From NCBI GenBank assembly GCA_046313675.1, contig JBKBXU010000313.1, positions 1-5,407 on the forward strand: a DNA stretch of 5,407 bases, given 5' to 3'. Both the position numbers and the translations under genes were made by a program. Within the stretch, counting starts at the first letter, position 1. The number at the start of each line of letters is the position of its first letter. Positions 1 through 5,407 of the stretch are shown here, piece after piece. Source of the stretch: JBKBXU01 sp046313675. GTDB lineage: Bacteria; Bacteroidota; Bacteroidia; Cytophagales; Cytophagaceae. The notes beneath the pieces were generated by a model. The model made no database searches and had not been told where the DNA came from. It saw nothing but the letters and a program-made list of their open reading frames with translations.

Positions 1-827
1 CGTTTAATTCGCTGGGTACTTTCGTAGCTCCGATTTTTGCCTTCAAAATTCTATGGTGGGCATTAGGTCTCCCTATAGAATCGAAAATACACATTTCCAA
101 AGACATATTATTTGAAATGGAAGCACCTTACGTGCATATTCCATACCTTATTTTAGGAGGGTTGATGATTTTATTTGCCATTGTATTATATCTGATTAAA
201 ATCACTCACATTGATACCTCGAATATTAAACCATTAAATAAAATAACTTCTTTGCGTAGAAGGCACGTAATGCATTTTCCACAATTGCGACTGGGTGCCT
301 TTGCAATATTTGCATATGTTGGAGCAGAGGTGGCATTGCATAAATATTTGCTTTATGTGGTAAATGAAACTCAGGTTGATTTTGCTACTGAAAACGATAT
401 TGCATATTATTGGGGATTGGCTATGATTGGCCGTTTTATTGGCGCATTTTTAATGTTCAAAATTCAGCCTCGCCTTGCTGTTGGTTTCTGTTCTATAACG
501 GCTTTATGTTTAGTTGTATTTTCGATTTTCACTAAAGGAGAGGTGTCTTTTTGGGCCATCGTTTCTATAGGATTTTTTAATTCCATTTTATTTCCGACTA
601 TTTTTTCACTTGGGATTAATGGCTTAGGGAAATATGCAGAAGAGGGTGCCGCAATACTTGTTATGTTCATTGTAGGAGGGGCTGTTATTCCTTTTATGGT
701 TAGAAACTTCTCGTATGTTAATTATGAGGTTGCATTTATAATTCCTATTATATGCTATTTTTACATAGCTCTATATGGTTTAAAGCTTTCCAAATATGAG
801 AAAGAAAAAAATGAAGTAAAGGAATAA
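1..827 (+). CDS. Sugar MFS transporter, FucP/GluP-like (5' end missing)
   Basis: Inner-membrane sugar:proton symporter of the major facilitator superfamily, FucP branch (fucose, glucose or galactose importers). The gene enters from the left edge. The frame is open from base 3 and ends at TAA 825-827, giving about 274 residues, roughly the C-terminal two-thirds of a family protein of about 410-440 residues. The visible part starts with FNSLGTFVAPIF, a FucP hallmark, and carries about seven further hydrophobic segments (about 141-200, 285-360, 400-460, 470-525, 540-620, 640-700 and 725-790). Family motifs include GAEV (about 321), GRFIGAF (about 429), FNSILFPTIFSLG (576-614) and the glycine-rich IVGGAVIP (about 669). 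The loop before the seventh helix is basic (LRRRH), as expected for a cytoplasmic side. An ATG at 117 lies inside the domain and is not the start. The sugar specificity cannot be read from this fragment. The SET gene follows after 50 bp on the same strand with no hairpin between them. Confidence 0.9.
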   Translation, partial: FNSLGTFVAPIFAFKILWWALGLPIESKIHISKDILFEMEAPYVHIPYLILGGLMILFAIVLYLIKITHIDTSNIKPLNKITSLRRRHVMHFPQLRLGAFAIFAYVGAEVALHKYLLYVVNETQVDFATENDIAYYWGLAMIGRFIGAFLMFKIQPRLAVGFCSITALCLVVFSIFTKGEVSFWAIVSIGFFNSILFPTIFSLGINGLGKYAEEGAAILVMFIVGGAVIPFMVRNFSYVNYEVAFIIPIICYFYIALYGLKLSKYEKEKNEVKE

Positions 828-877
828 CTTATTTCCTGCGAAAATCGTTTAACTTCAAAATTCTTTTTCTCATTTAT

Positions 878-1423
878 ATGTATAATCCCAAGCTTGTTAA
901 AAAAGAAATTGCCAGAGATTTTTTTGGAGTTTTCACTGCCGCTGACATCAAGAAAGATGAAATCGTTTTTAGTAATTGGAACGATAACTGTGCCTGGCTG
1001 TCTGCCGACGAAGTCAAACAATTACCACAACCTTACAAAACAATTTTCGAGAAGTACAGCACCGAAATCAAGGAGCATGTCTATGTTGGCCCTTTGGAAA
1101 ATGAAGACTTATGTCATCAGATCGAGTATTTCATAAACCACTGCTGCGATCCTAATGTTTGGCTTATTAACGATGAGGATGTTGTAGCTCGTAGGGATAT
1201 CAGAGCCGGAGAACATATTACCATTGATTATGCCACTTTTATTATCAATGAATTTCAGAGTGCTAAAATTAAAAAGTGTATGTGTGGTGCTCATAATTGT
1301 CGGGGAAAGCTTGGGAGGGAAGATTGGTGGAATATGAGAGATGTTTATGCTGGGCACTACATTTCCTGGATTCAAAAAAAGATTCATAGCCGGGAATCCA
1401 GGCTTTATAAAAGCGTTTCCTGA
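878..1423 (+). CDS. SET-domain protein-lysine methyltransferase with post-SET motif
   Basis: Predicted cytosolic SAM-dependent lysine methyltransferase of 181 residues, essentially a bare SET domain. Seen in order: the N-terminal GVFTAADIKKDEIV strand (17-30), matching the SET 'G-x-G/F-x-A' entry; a helical insert (about 41-65); the SAM/knot motif FINHCCDPN (85-93, with N87-H88 and C90-D91-P92-N93); the DIRAGEHITIDYATF segment (107-121), in which Y118 is the likely catalytic tyrosine; and a post-SET CMCGAHNCRG (134-143). C134, C136 and C141 together with C90 could form the zinc site known from eukaryotic SET proteins. There is no signal peptide or membrane segment. The start at ATG 878 fits the domain edge. 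The TGA stop lies at the edge of the terminator repeat. The target protein is unknown. Ribosomal or DNA-associated proteins are possible, but nothing in the window indicates which. Family assignment is firm and function is inferred. Confidence 0.9.
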   Translation: MYNPKLVKKEIARDFFGVFTAADIKKDEIVFSNWNDNCAWLSADEVKQLPQPYKTIFEKYSTEIKEHVYVGPLENEDLCHQIEYFINHCCDPNVWLINDEDVVARRDIRAGEHITIDYATFIINEFQSAKIKKCMCGAHNCRGKLGREDWWNMRDVYAGHYISWIQKKIHSRESRLYKSVS

Positions 1424-1466
1424 TATAAATAAAAAAAGCCCTGAAAGGGCTTTTTTTATTTATATC
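1422..1466. terminator. Bidirectional terminator: perfect 21-bp inverted repeat between convergent genes
   Basis: The left arm 1422-1442 and right arm 1446-1466 are exact reverse complements around the loop GAA. The GC core AGCCCT/AGGGCT is flanked by A7 on the left and T7 on the right, so an RNA from either strand has a hairpin followed by a U-run. The repeat includes the last two bases of the SET gene's TGA (1421-1423) and the whole TAA stop (1456-1458) plus the last codons of the minus-strand STAS-like gene. Placement between two converging genes fits a shared intrinsic terminator. Confidence 0.9.
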
Positions 1467-1824
1467 TTTGAAGCCATTTTTCTGCTTTCCTTGCCTGAAC
1501 GAAGATTTTAAATGGATAGGGTGGTTTATTGACAAAAGAAAAGAAGTTTCCCATCATTGCTCCGACAGGCGAATTGATGATAAAAGCCACGGCTTTGATA
1601 TGTTCTGTCGCAGCTCCTTCTGCAAAATAAATTCGAGCTTCTCTTGTTGTATGCTTTACTCTTGCATAGTCTATGTGCCAGGGATAAACTTCCTTGTTAA
1701 TAAATTTTAGCCTTTCCTCCGTAGCTAGTTTAGCTTCTTCAATTCCAATAAATTCCTTTTTATAAACCCCATAAAGTATTCCATCTTTAACTAAGATGTC
1801 CACTATTGTGCCAGTATATTTCAT
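1456..1824 (-). CDS. STAS/SpoIIAA-like small protein (intact copy)
   Basis: A soluble 122-residue protein resembling the small STAS-like (SpoIIAA-type, DUF7793-like) proteins common in Bacteroidota. Family name is from memory and not verified. Visible features: an N-terminal strand pair around KDGILYGVYKKEF (13-25), an acidic/basic helix (29-42), a strand PWHIDYARV (48-56) and helix start TTREAR (59-64). These are followed by the conserved block INSPVGAMMGNFF (83-95), NKPPYP (99-104) and a C-terminal KAEKWLQ helix (114-120). The NKPPYP-plus-AExW ending is shared with its upstream neighbour (about 25 of 64 aligned residues identical over the C-terminal half, counted by eye). Such folds bind partner proteins or small ligands and no catalytic residues are evident. 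Its ATG (1822-1824) directly abuts the TAA of the upstream copy, so it is probably co-transcribed and translationally coupled. The exact biological role is unknown. Confidence 0.75.
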   Translation of the reverse strand: MKYTGTIVDILVKDGILYGVYKKEFIGIEEAKLATEERLKFINKEVYPWHIDYARVKHTTREARIYFAEGAATEHIKAVAFIINSPVGAMMGNFFSFVNKPPYPFKIFVQARKAEKWLQRYK

Positions 1825-2202
1825 TTAATTAAACTGTTTAATCCAGTTTTCAGCCTCAGCTTTATTATTAAACATGAGTAAAGGATAAGGAGGTTTGTTG
1901 ATTTTAATAAGAAAATTACCTATAATATTGCCCACTGGAGTATTTACAAAGATGCATGCGGCTTTTATGGAATTTAATAAGTCTGGATGGGAAAAGTATT
2001 CTCGCGCTTCATGATTAATTTGACGAATATTTGAAAAATCAAAAAACAACAATCTATTCTTACTGTCCTTAGTATTTGTTTTTAATTGCCCTATAATATG
2101 TCTAATAATATTTAGCTCAATTATTTATTCCTTAAACGAAAGATAAAAAATTGAACCTTTTTGATTTATAATACATTTTTCGTCGTCTAAAATTTTTTCC
2201 AT
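1825..2202 (-). pseudogene. STAS-like paralogue interrupted by an in-frame TAA
   Basis: A second copy of the downstream STAS-like gene. Reading from ATG 2202 gives a frame of 125 codons before the final TAA, close to the neighbour's 122. Codon 26 is TAA (2125-2127). Before it lies a 25-residue segment with GSIFYLSFKE. After it the same frame runs on through IIELNIIRHII, a strand LLFFDFSNI, HEAREYF, NTPVGNIIGNF, INKPPYP and AEAENWIKQ, matching the neighbour block by block. The internal stop falls where the neighbour has Phe25. The frame is unchanged on both sides, so this is a substitution-type nonsense change and not an indel. Between the stop and TTG 2052 there is no ATG or GTG. Initiation at that TTG would give a 75-residue protein lacking the first strands and helix. 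The similarity of the first 25 residues is weak, and the frame stays open to about 2286 without another ATG. The 5' piece could therefore be a separate short sequence. A sequencing error is also possible. Confidence 0.65.
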
Positions 2203-2281
2203 ATCGGAATAATTCTCCCTGTTACTTTTAGGAATGCAAAGAATTTCAAAATTTAAGGAAAATTCACAGATATAAAAACTT

Positions 2282-3523
2282 TTATTTTATATTTGGCAGA
2301 TATATAGAAAAAGCAGTTCCTTCATTTTCTATACTCTTTACAGAAATATCTCCTCCCATACGTTCGACATAACTTTTTACCATATATAAACCCAGGCCTG
2401 TTCCGTCAGATTTATAACTGGCACGGAAAAACATATCAAAAATTTTAGACTGGTATTGAGTCTTTATACCTATTCCGTTATCTTTAATTTTTATATGGAT
2501 GCCATTGTTTTTTTCTGAGATAGAGACGGACACTTCAAGGGGAATTCCTTCCTTTCTATATTTGAAGGAATTGTCAATAAGGTTTTGAAGCACAGAGTGA
2601 AGCATTTTAGCATTGTTGTAAAAATCGTTCTCTTGTTTTATTTTAACCGTTATTGACTCTTTAGAAAAAGATGGGGACAATGCATAAATTTCTGATACTT
2701 CCTGAATTAGTTTTTTAAAATTAATTTTGGTTCTCTCTTTGCGAGATTGTTCCATGACCGCCAGTTGCAGCAGATTTTTCAGAATTGTGTCAAGCTTCTC
2801 AGAGCATTTTTTGATAAGATCAAAATAAGTTAATGCAACCTGATCTGTAATTTCCTGATTTACAATACTTGTTATTCCTATGATAGAAGCCAGAGGCCCC
2901 TTTATGTCGTGAGATACTTTATAAACAAAGGTGTCCAGTTCTTTGTTTTTTGAAATGAGGCTTTGCTCAACTTTCTTTAAATGTGAAATATCTTTGGCAA
3001 CATAAAGGATTCCTGAAACATTGCCATTATTGTCATATAGATAAGAAGCAGAACAGGATACAGGTATATAGGTTTTATCTTTTGATTTGAAGGATTTTTC
3101 AATGCCGTGACAAAATTTATTCTTCTGCAGCCTGGAATTGATATTATGTAGAGATCGTGTACTTCCTTTAATAAATTTGGAAATTGGTTGGTTGATCAGT
3201 TCTTCCTGATCAAATTTCAATAGTTGAATAACGGGGCCATTTACCTGTTGTATTTTGTTGTCTGGAGTGAGAACGATTATCATATCTATGATACTCCTGA
3301 AGATGCTATCAAGATAGTCTTTTGAAACGGTGCTGTGTTTTAGCTCTTCACCCAACATATTGATACCGGTGATAACCGCATCAAAATCATCCATTTCAGA
3401 GCTGATTGGTTTGCTAGCATTAAAATTGCCACTGGCTATTTCAATAATCAGATTATTGATATCATCCAGGCGCGCACGATTCAAAACAACCTTATCGTAT
3501 TCTTCAGTTCTTATTCCTCCCAT
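2282..3523 (-). CDS. Cytosolic PAS-domain sensor histidine kinase
   Basis: A 413-residue histidine kinase with no membrane segment, so it probably senses a cytoplasmic cue. Order of parts: a HAMP-like helical linker (about 20-62, ending INMLGEELK); a PAS domain (about 68-180, opening SIIDMIIVLTPDNKI and closing GILYVAKDISHLKK); HisKA dimerisation helix with VSHDIKGPL and phospho-acceptor H205; and a HATPase_c domain with N-box NLIDNSFKY (314-322), G1 box DNGIGI (348-353), F-box IFDMFFRA (361-368) and G2 box GTGLGLYMV (374-382). All ATP-binding boxes look intact. After H205 the motif is D-I-K-G, so the Thr/Asn that HisKA kinases use for phosphatase activity is replaced by Gly. This is usual in this Bacteroidota subgroup and suggests weak phosphatase function. 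ATG 3523 is the only good start, with a stop nine codons upstream. No response regulator lies nearby. The STAS-like pair follows after 79 bp. Confidence 0.93.
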   Translation of the reverse strand: MGGIRTEEYDKVVLNRARLDDINNLIIEIASGNFNASKPISSEMDDFDAVITGINMLGEELKHSTVSKDYLDSIFRSIIDMIIVLTPDNKIQQVNGPVIQLLKFDQEELINQPISKFIKGSTRSLHNINSRLQKNKFCHGIEKSFKSKDKTYIPVSCSASYLYDNNGNVSGILYVAKDISHLKKVEQSLISKNKELDTFVYKVSHDIKGPLASIIGITSIVNQEITDQVALTYFDLIKKCSEKLDTILKNLLQLAVMEQSRKERTKINFKKLIQEVSEIYALSPSFSKESITVKIKQENDFYNNAKMLHSVLQNLIDNSFKYRKEGIPLEVSVSISEKNNGIHIKIKDNGIGIKTQYQSKIFDMFFRASYKSDGTGLGLYMVKSYVERMGGDISVKSIENEGTAFSIYLPNIK

Positions 3524-3583
3524 ACAAGGTAATGATAAGTTAATGGTTCATGTTTTAAAACAGGAATAGGATATGAAGTTACT

Positions 3584-3610
3584 AAAAAAGGAAGAATTTC
3601 TTCTTCCTTT
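3584..3610 (-). terminator. Intrinsic terminator of the suf/bacilliredoxin operon
   Basis: A perfect 10-bp stem (3587-3596 with 3601-3610, AAAGGAAGAA/TTCTTCCTTT) encloses a 4-base loop. Read on the minus strand it begins 9 bp after the bacilliredoxin stop and is followed by further T residues (to 3584), giving a run of seven or so. The stem is GC-poor, so termination may be partial. It separates the suf operon from the kinase gene, whose promoter would then lie in 3524-3583. I could not identify a clear Bacteroidota -7 box there. Confidence 0.7.
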
Positions 3611-3619
3611 GTAATTTTT

Positions 3620-4036
3620 TTAGCAAAATTCATCAAAAGCAGATTCAAGATGCTGGGCTATCATTTCTGCTGACCTTCCTTCAATATGATGTCTTTCAAC
3701 AAAATGTACAAGCTCTCCATTTTTAAATAAGGCTACTGCAGGAGATGATGGGGGATAAGGTAATGTATACTCGCGTGCTTTTTGGACAGCTTCCTTATCT
3801 ACACCGGCAAAAACAGTTGCCAGTACAACTGGTTTTTTTGTACTTCTTTCTACTGCCAGCTTAACTCCAGGTCTTGCTGTGCCTGCAGCACAGCCGCAAA
3901 CAGAGTTGATAACAAGTAATACTGTGCCTTTTTCATTTTCTAAGATTTGCTCTACCTCTAGCTCAGTTTTTAATTCTTTAAACCCGGCTGAAGAGAGATC
4001 AAGTCTCATTGGTGCAACTAATTGTTCAGGATACAT
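3620..4036 (-). CDS. BrxA/BrxB-family bacilliredoxin (DUF1094)
   Basis: A thioredoxin-fold protein of 138 residues, the usual size for the BrxA/BrxB (YphP/YqiW) family. These proteins remove bacillithiol from S-bacillithiolated cysteines after oxidative stress. The diagnostic active site C47-G48-C49 sits in VINSVCGCAAGTARPG (42-57), and family features TVFAGVDKEA (74-83), PPSSPAVALFKNGELVHFVERHHIEG (95-120, including the cis-Pro-type SPAVALF) and a C-terminal Cys138 are present. C47 is the expected attacking thiol. The start at ATG 4036 matches the family N-terminus MYPEQLVAPMR. The gene lies 35 bp after the DUF59 gene and is the last of the suf run before a terminator, linking it to Fe-S and thiol homeostasis. 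Bacillithiol synthesis genes would be expected elsewhere in the genome. BrxA and BrxB cannot be told apart here, so no symbol is given. Confidence 0.93.
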   Translation of the reverse strand: MYPEQLVAPMRLDLSSAGFKELKTELEVEQILENEKGTVLLVINSVCGCAAGTARPGVKLAVERSTKKPVVLATVFAGVDKEAVQKAREYTLPYPPSSPAVALFKNGELVHFVERHHIEGRSAEMIAQHLESAFDEFC

Positions 4037-4071
4037 ATCTCAAAAATTTTATTGTTTATAATTATAACTAC

Positions 4072-4401
4072 TTACATAAAGCCAAGCTCAAGTTTAGCCG
4101 CATCTGACATCATGTCTTGATGATAAGGAGGGTCAAATGTAAGTTCAACATTCACATCTTTTACTCCTTCTATGGCTTTAACTTTTGATTCTACTTCTGC
4201 CGGAATTTCAGCAGCGGATGGGCAGGAAGGAGAGGTAAGAGTCATTCTCACGTAAACATTGTTTACCGGGTAAACACTTATTTCATATATCAGGCCCAAT
4301 TCCAATACATCTACAGGGATCTCCGGATCATAAACTGTTTTGATTGCTTCAATGACTTTTTCCTTTAATTCTTCCTCAGAATATTGTTTAGTCTCTTCCA
4401 T
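4072..4401 (-). CDS. sufT: SUF-system Fe-S assembly factor, DUF59/MIP18 family (SufT-like)
   Basis: A 109-residue cytosolic protein of the MIP18/DUF59 family (SufT, YitW/PaaD-like), an accessory factor in maturation or transfer of iron-sulfur clusters. Seen: an N-terminal helix with VIEAIKTVYDPEIPVDVLELGLIYEI (16-41, the DPEIPVD loop being the family signature), the strand VRMTLTSPSCP (51-61) with the single invariant Cys60 expected to contact the cluster or its partners, AAEIP (63-67), the VKDVNVEL strand (80-87) and the C-terminal FDPPYHQDMMSDAAKLELG segment (89-107), which is typical of the Suf-linked subgroup. The start at ATG 4401 lies inside the 3' end of sufE, overlapping it by 14 bases in another frame, a sign of translational coupling. 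Family and operon membership are clear. The sufT symbol is used for the family in general and the exact orthology was not tested. Confidence 0.9.
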   Translation of the reverse strand: MEETKQYSEEELKEKVIEAIKTVYDPEIPVDVLELGLIYEISVYPVNNVYVRMTLTSPSCPSAAEIPAEVESKVKAIEGVKDVNVELTFDPPYHQDMMSDAAKLELGFM

Positions 4402-4840
4402 GTTCGTTATCTATTTTAGATTTATAGGCCAGAGCATGTAGTTTCATTTGTTTCACCATTGCCGCCAATCCGTTGGATCGGGTAGGGGAAAGGTGCTGCT
4501 TCATTCCTATTTTTTCAAGAAAATTCAACTCTGTATTTATGATTTCATCCGGATGATTTCCTGATAATATTTTTATCAAAAGGAAAACCAGACCTTTAAC
4601 AATCATAGCGTCACTATCTGCTTCATAAAAAACCTTGTCGTCTTGAAAATAAGAATGTAGCCATACCTGAGATTGACAGCCTTTGATTTTATTTTCTTCG
4701 GTTTTATGTTCCTCAGAAAGCCCTTTTAATTGCTTGCCTAGTTCAATGATGTACGTGTATTTGTCATCCCACTCTTCCAGAAGATAAAAGTCTTCTGCGA
4801 TCTCATTTTGTGTTTTATCTATATCTGAAGATTGTCCCAT
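4388..4840 (-). CDS. sufE: SufE, sulfur-acceptor partner of cysteine desulfurase
   Basis: SufE accepts persulfide sulfur from SufS and passes it to the SufBCD scaffold in the cytosol. The 150-residue product has the usual length. The conserved IKGCQSQVWL (52-61) contains the acceptor Cys55, and the helix around LVFLLIKILSG (84-94) and the late motif HLSPTRSNGL (116-125) are both characteristic of SufE. The N-terminal IAEDFYLLEEWDDKYTYIIELG (14-35) matches the family's first helix. ATG 4840 is chosen because it leaves 11 bp after the sufS stop and starts just before the first helix. The 3' end overlaps the DUF59 gene by 14 bases. No missing or altered key residue was seen. Confidence 0.95.
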   Translation of the reverse strand: MGQSSDIDKTQNEIAEDFYLLEEWDDKYTYIIELGKQLKGLSEEHKTEENKIKGCQSQVWLHSYFQDDKVFYEADSDAMIVKGLVFLLIKILSGNHPDEIINTELNFLEKIGMKQHLSPTRSNGLAAMVKQMKLHALAYKSKIDNEHGRD

Positions 4841-4851
4841 TATTCTTATTA

Positions 4852-5407
4852 TTATTGTAACATCTTCTTGACTTTTGAAATTCCATCCACAAGCCTGTCT
4901 ATCTCCTCTTTAGTGTTATACATAGCAAATGATGCCCGTATGGTGCCACTTATATTGAAGCGAGTCATCAAAGGTTGAGTACAGTGGTGGCCGGTTCGTA
5001 CAGCTATACCTTCCTGATCAAGTATTATGCCCGCATCCTGATGGTGTATTCCTTTTAATAAGAAAGAAATAACGCTGATTTTCTCTTTGGCTGTACCTAT
5101 AAATTGAAGGCCTTCAATTCCGGAAAGCTTTTCGATGCCATAAAGTAGAAGTTCATTTTCATATGCCCTTATCTTGTCTTTCCCAATGGAATTAATGTAT
5201 TCCAAAGAATGGCGAAAGGCAATAACATCTGCAATATTGGGAGTTCCTGCTTCAAATTTATAAGGGAGTTCATTAAATGAACAGGTTTCATAACTAACTT
5301 CACGTATCATCTCTCCACCGCCCTGATAAGGAGGAATGTCTTCAAGAATCGCTTTTTTTCCGTATAAAATACCTACTCCGGTGGGACCATAAATCTTATG
5401 TGCAGAG
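4852..5407 (-). CDS. sufS: SufS cysteine desulfurase (N-terminal part outside the window)
   Basis: C-terminal 184 residues of a PLP-dependent group II cysteine desulfurase (full family length about 405), which converts cysteine to alanine and hands persulfide to SufE. The frame is open to the right edge. The first visible residues SAHKIYGPTGVGILYG contain the PLP-binding lysine (codon 5395-5397). Next come PPYQGGGEMI, FEAGTPNIADVIAF and VRTGHHCTQPLM, where the catalytic cysteine is codon 4981-4983. The end IRASFAMYNTKEEIDRLVDGI matches the family's closing segment. An ATG at 5310 lies within the GGGEM motif and is not the start. Active-site residues on this half are all present. It is the most upstream suf gene visible. 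In related genomes sufB, sufC and sufD usually precede it, but these are outside the window. Confidence 0.95.
   Translation of the reverse strand, partial: SAHKIYGPTGVGILYGKKAILEDIPPYQGGGEMIREVSYETCSFNELPYKFEAGTPNIADVIAFRHSLEYINSIGKDKIRAYENELLLYGIEKLSGIEGLQFIGTAKEKISVISFLLKGIHHQDAGIILDQEGIAVRTGHHCTQPLMTRFNISGTIRASFAMYNTKEEIDRLVDGISKVKKMLQ

Noticed and set aside
117..827. ATG 117 as the true start of the sugar permease
   Set aside because: The frame is open from base 3 and encodes the FucP hallmark FNSLGT and another hydrophobic segment before this ATG, so the gene starts outside the window.
828..877. Promoter for the SET gene in the 50-bp gap
   Set aside because: No convincing TAnnTTTG -7 box with a TTG element at the right distance was seen. 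Read-through from the permease is equally possible.
761..1387. Minus-strand open frames (761-1021 and 1109-1387) opposite the permease end and the SET gene
   Set aside because: They lie antisense to well-supported domains, show no recognisable motif and have Asn/Ile/Ser-rich composition typical of shadow translations.
1468..1710. Plus-strand 80-residue Cys-rich open frame opposite the STAS-like gene
   Set aside because: The Cys/Ser/Phe richness comes from reading the complement of Glu/Lys-rich coding sequence. The minus-strand protein is conserved with its paralogue.
1825..2052. Independent 75-residue gene starting at TTG 2052
   Set aside because: The homologous neighbour continues for about 47 more residues at its N-terminus, and the same frame upstream keeps partial similarity with only one stop. 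A degraded full-length gene explains it better, though use of the TTG cannot be excluded.
4852..5310. ATG 5310 as the start of a short desulfurase-like protein
   Set aside because: The frame continues to the window edge with the PLP-lysine motif SAHKIYGPTG. The ATG is the Met of the conserved GGGEM segment.

Overview
The window looks like chromosomal DNA from a Bacteroidota bacterium, probably of the Cytophagia/Flavobacteriia type. This is inferred from the AT-rich composition, few clear Shine-Dalgarno sites, a suf cluster ordered sufS-sufE-DUF59-bacilliredoxin, a FucP-type sugar permease and a soluble PAS histidine kinase with an 'SHDIKGPL' H-box. No phage, IS element, CRISPR array or RNA gene was seen.

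Layout. Plus strand, left: the 3' two-thirds of an MFS sugar permease (1-827), then a 181-aa SET-domain lysine methyltransferase (878-1423). They face everything else in the window. A perfect 21-bp inverted repeat with a 3-nt loop (1422-1466) lies at the convergent junction and should terminate transcription from both sides. Minus strand, read right to left: the C-terminal half of the SufS cysteine desulfurase (5407-4852), SufE (4840-4388), a DUF59/SufT-like Fe-S assembly factor (4401-4072) and a CGC bacilliredoxin (4036-3620), closed by a hairpin terminator (3584-3610). A separate minus-strand unit follows: a cytosolic HAMP-like/PAS/HisKA/HATPase kinase (3523-2282), then two tandem STAS-like genes. 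The first of these (2202-1825) carries an in-frame TAA. The second (1824-1456) is intact and begins directly after the stop codon of the first.

How they work together. SufS and SufE supply sulfur, the DUF59 protein helps cluster maturation or transfer, and the bacilliredoxin probably protects or reduces thiols in a bacillithiol-using cell. The kinase has no response regulator in the window. Its neighbours are small STAS-like proteins, so a signalling link is possible but unproven.

Most of the window is ordinary. The points worth a second look are the nonsense-interrupted STAS-like copy, the bacterial SET protein with a complete post-SET cysteine set, and the kinase/STAS-like neighbourhood. 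I did not find convincing evidence of a wholly new system.
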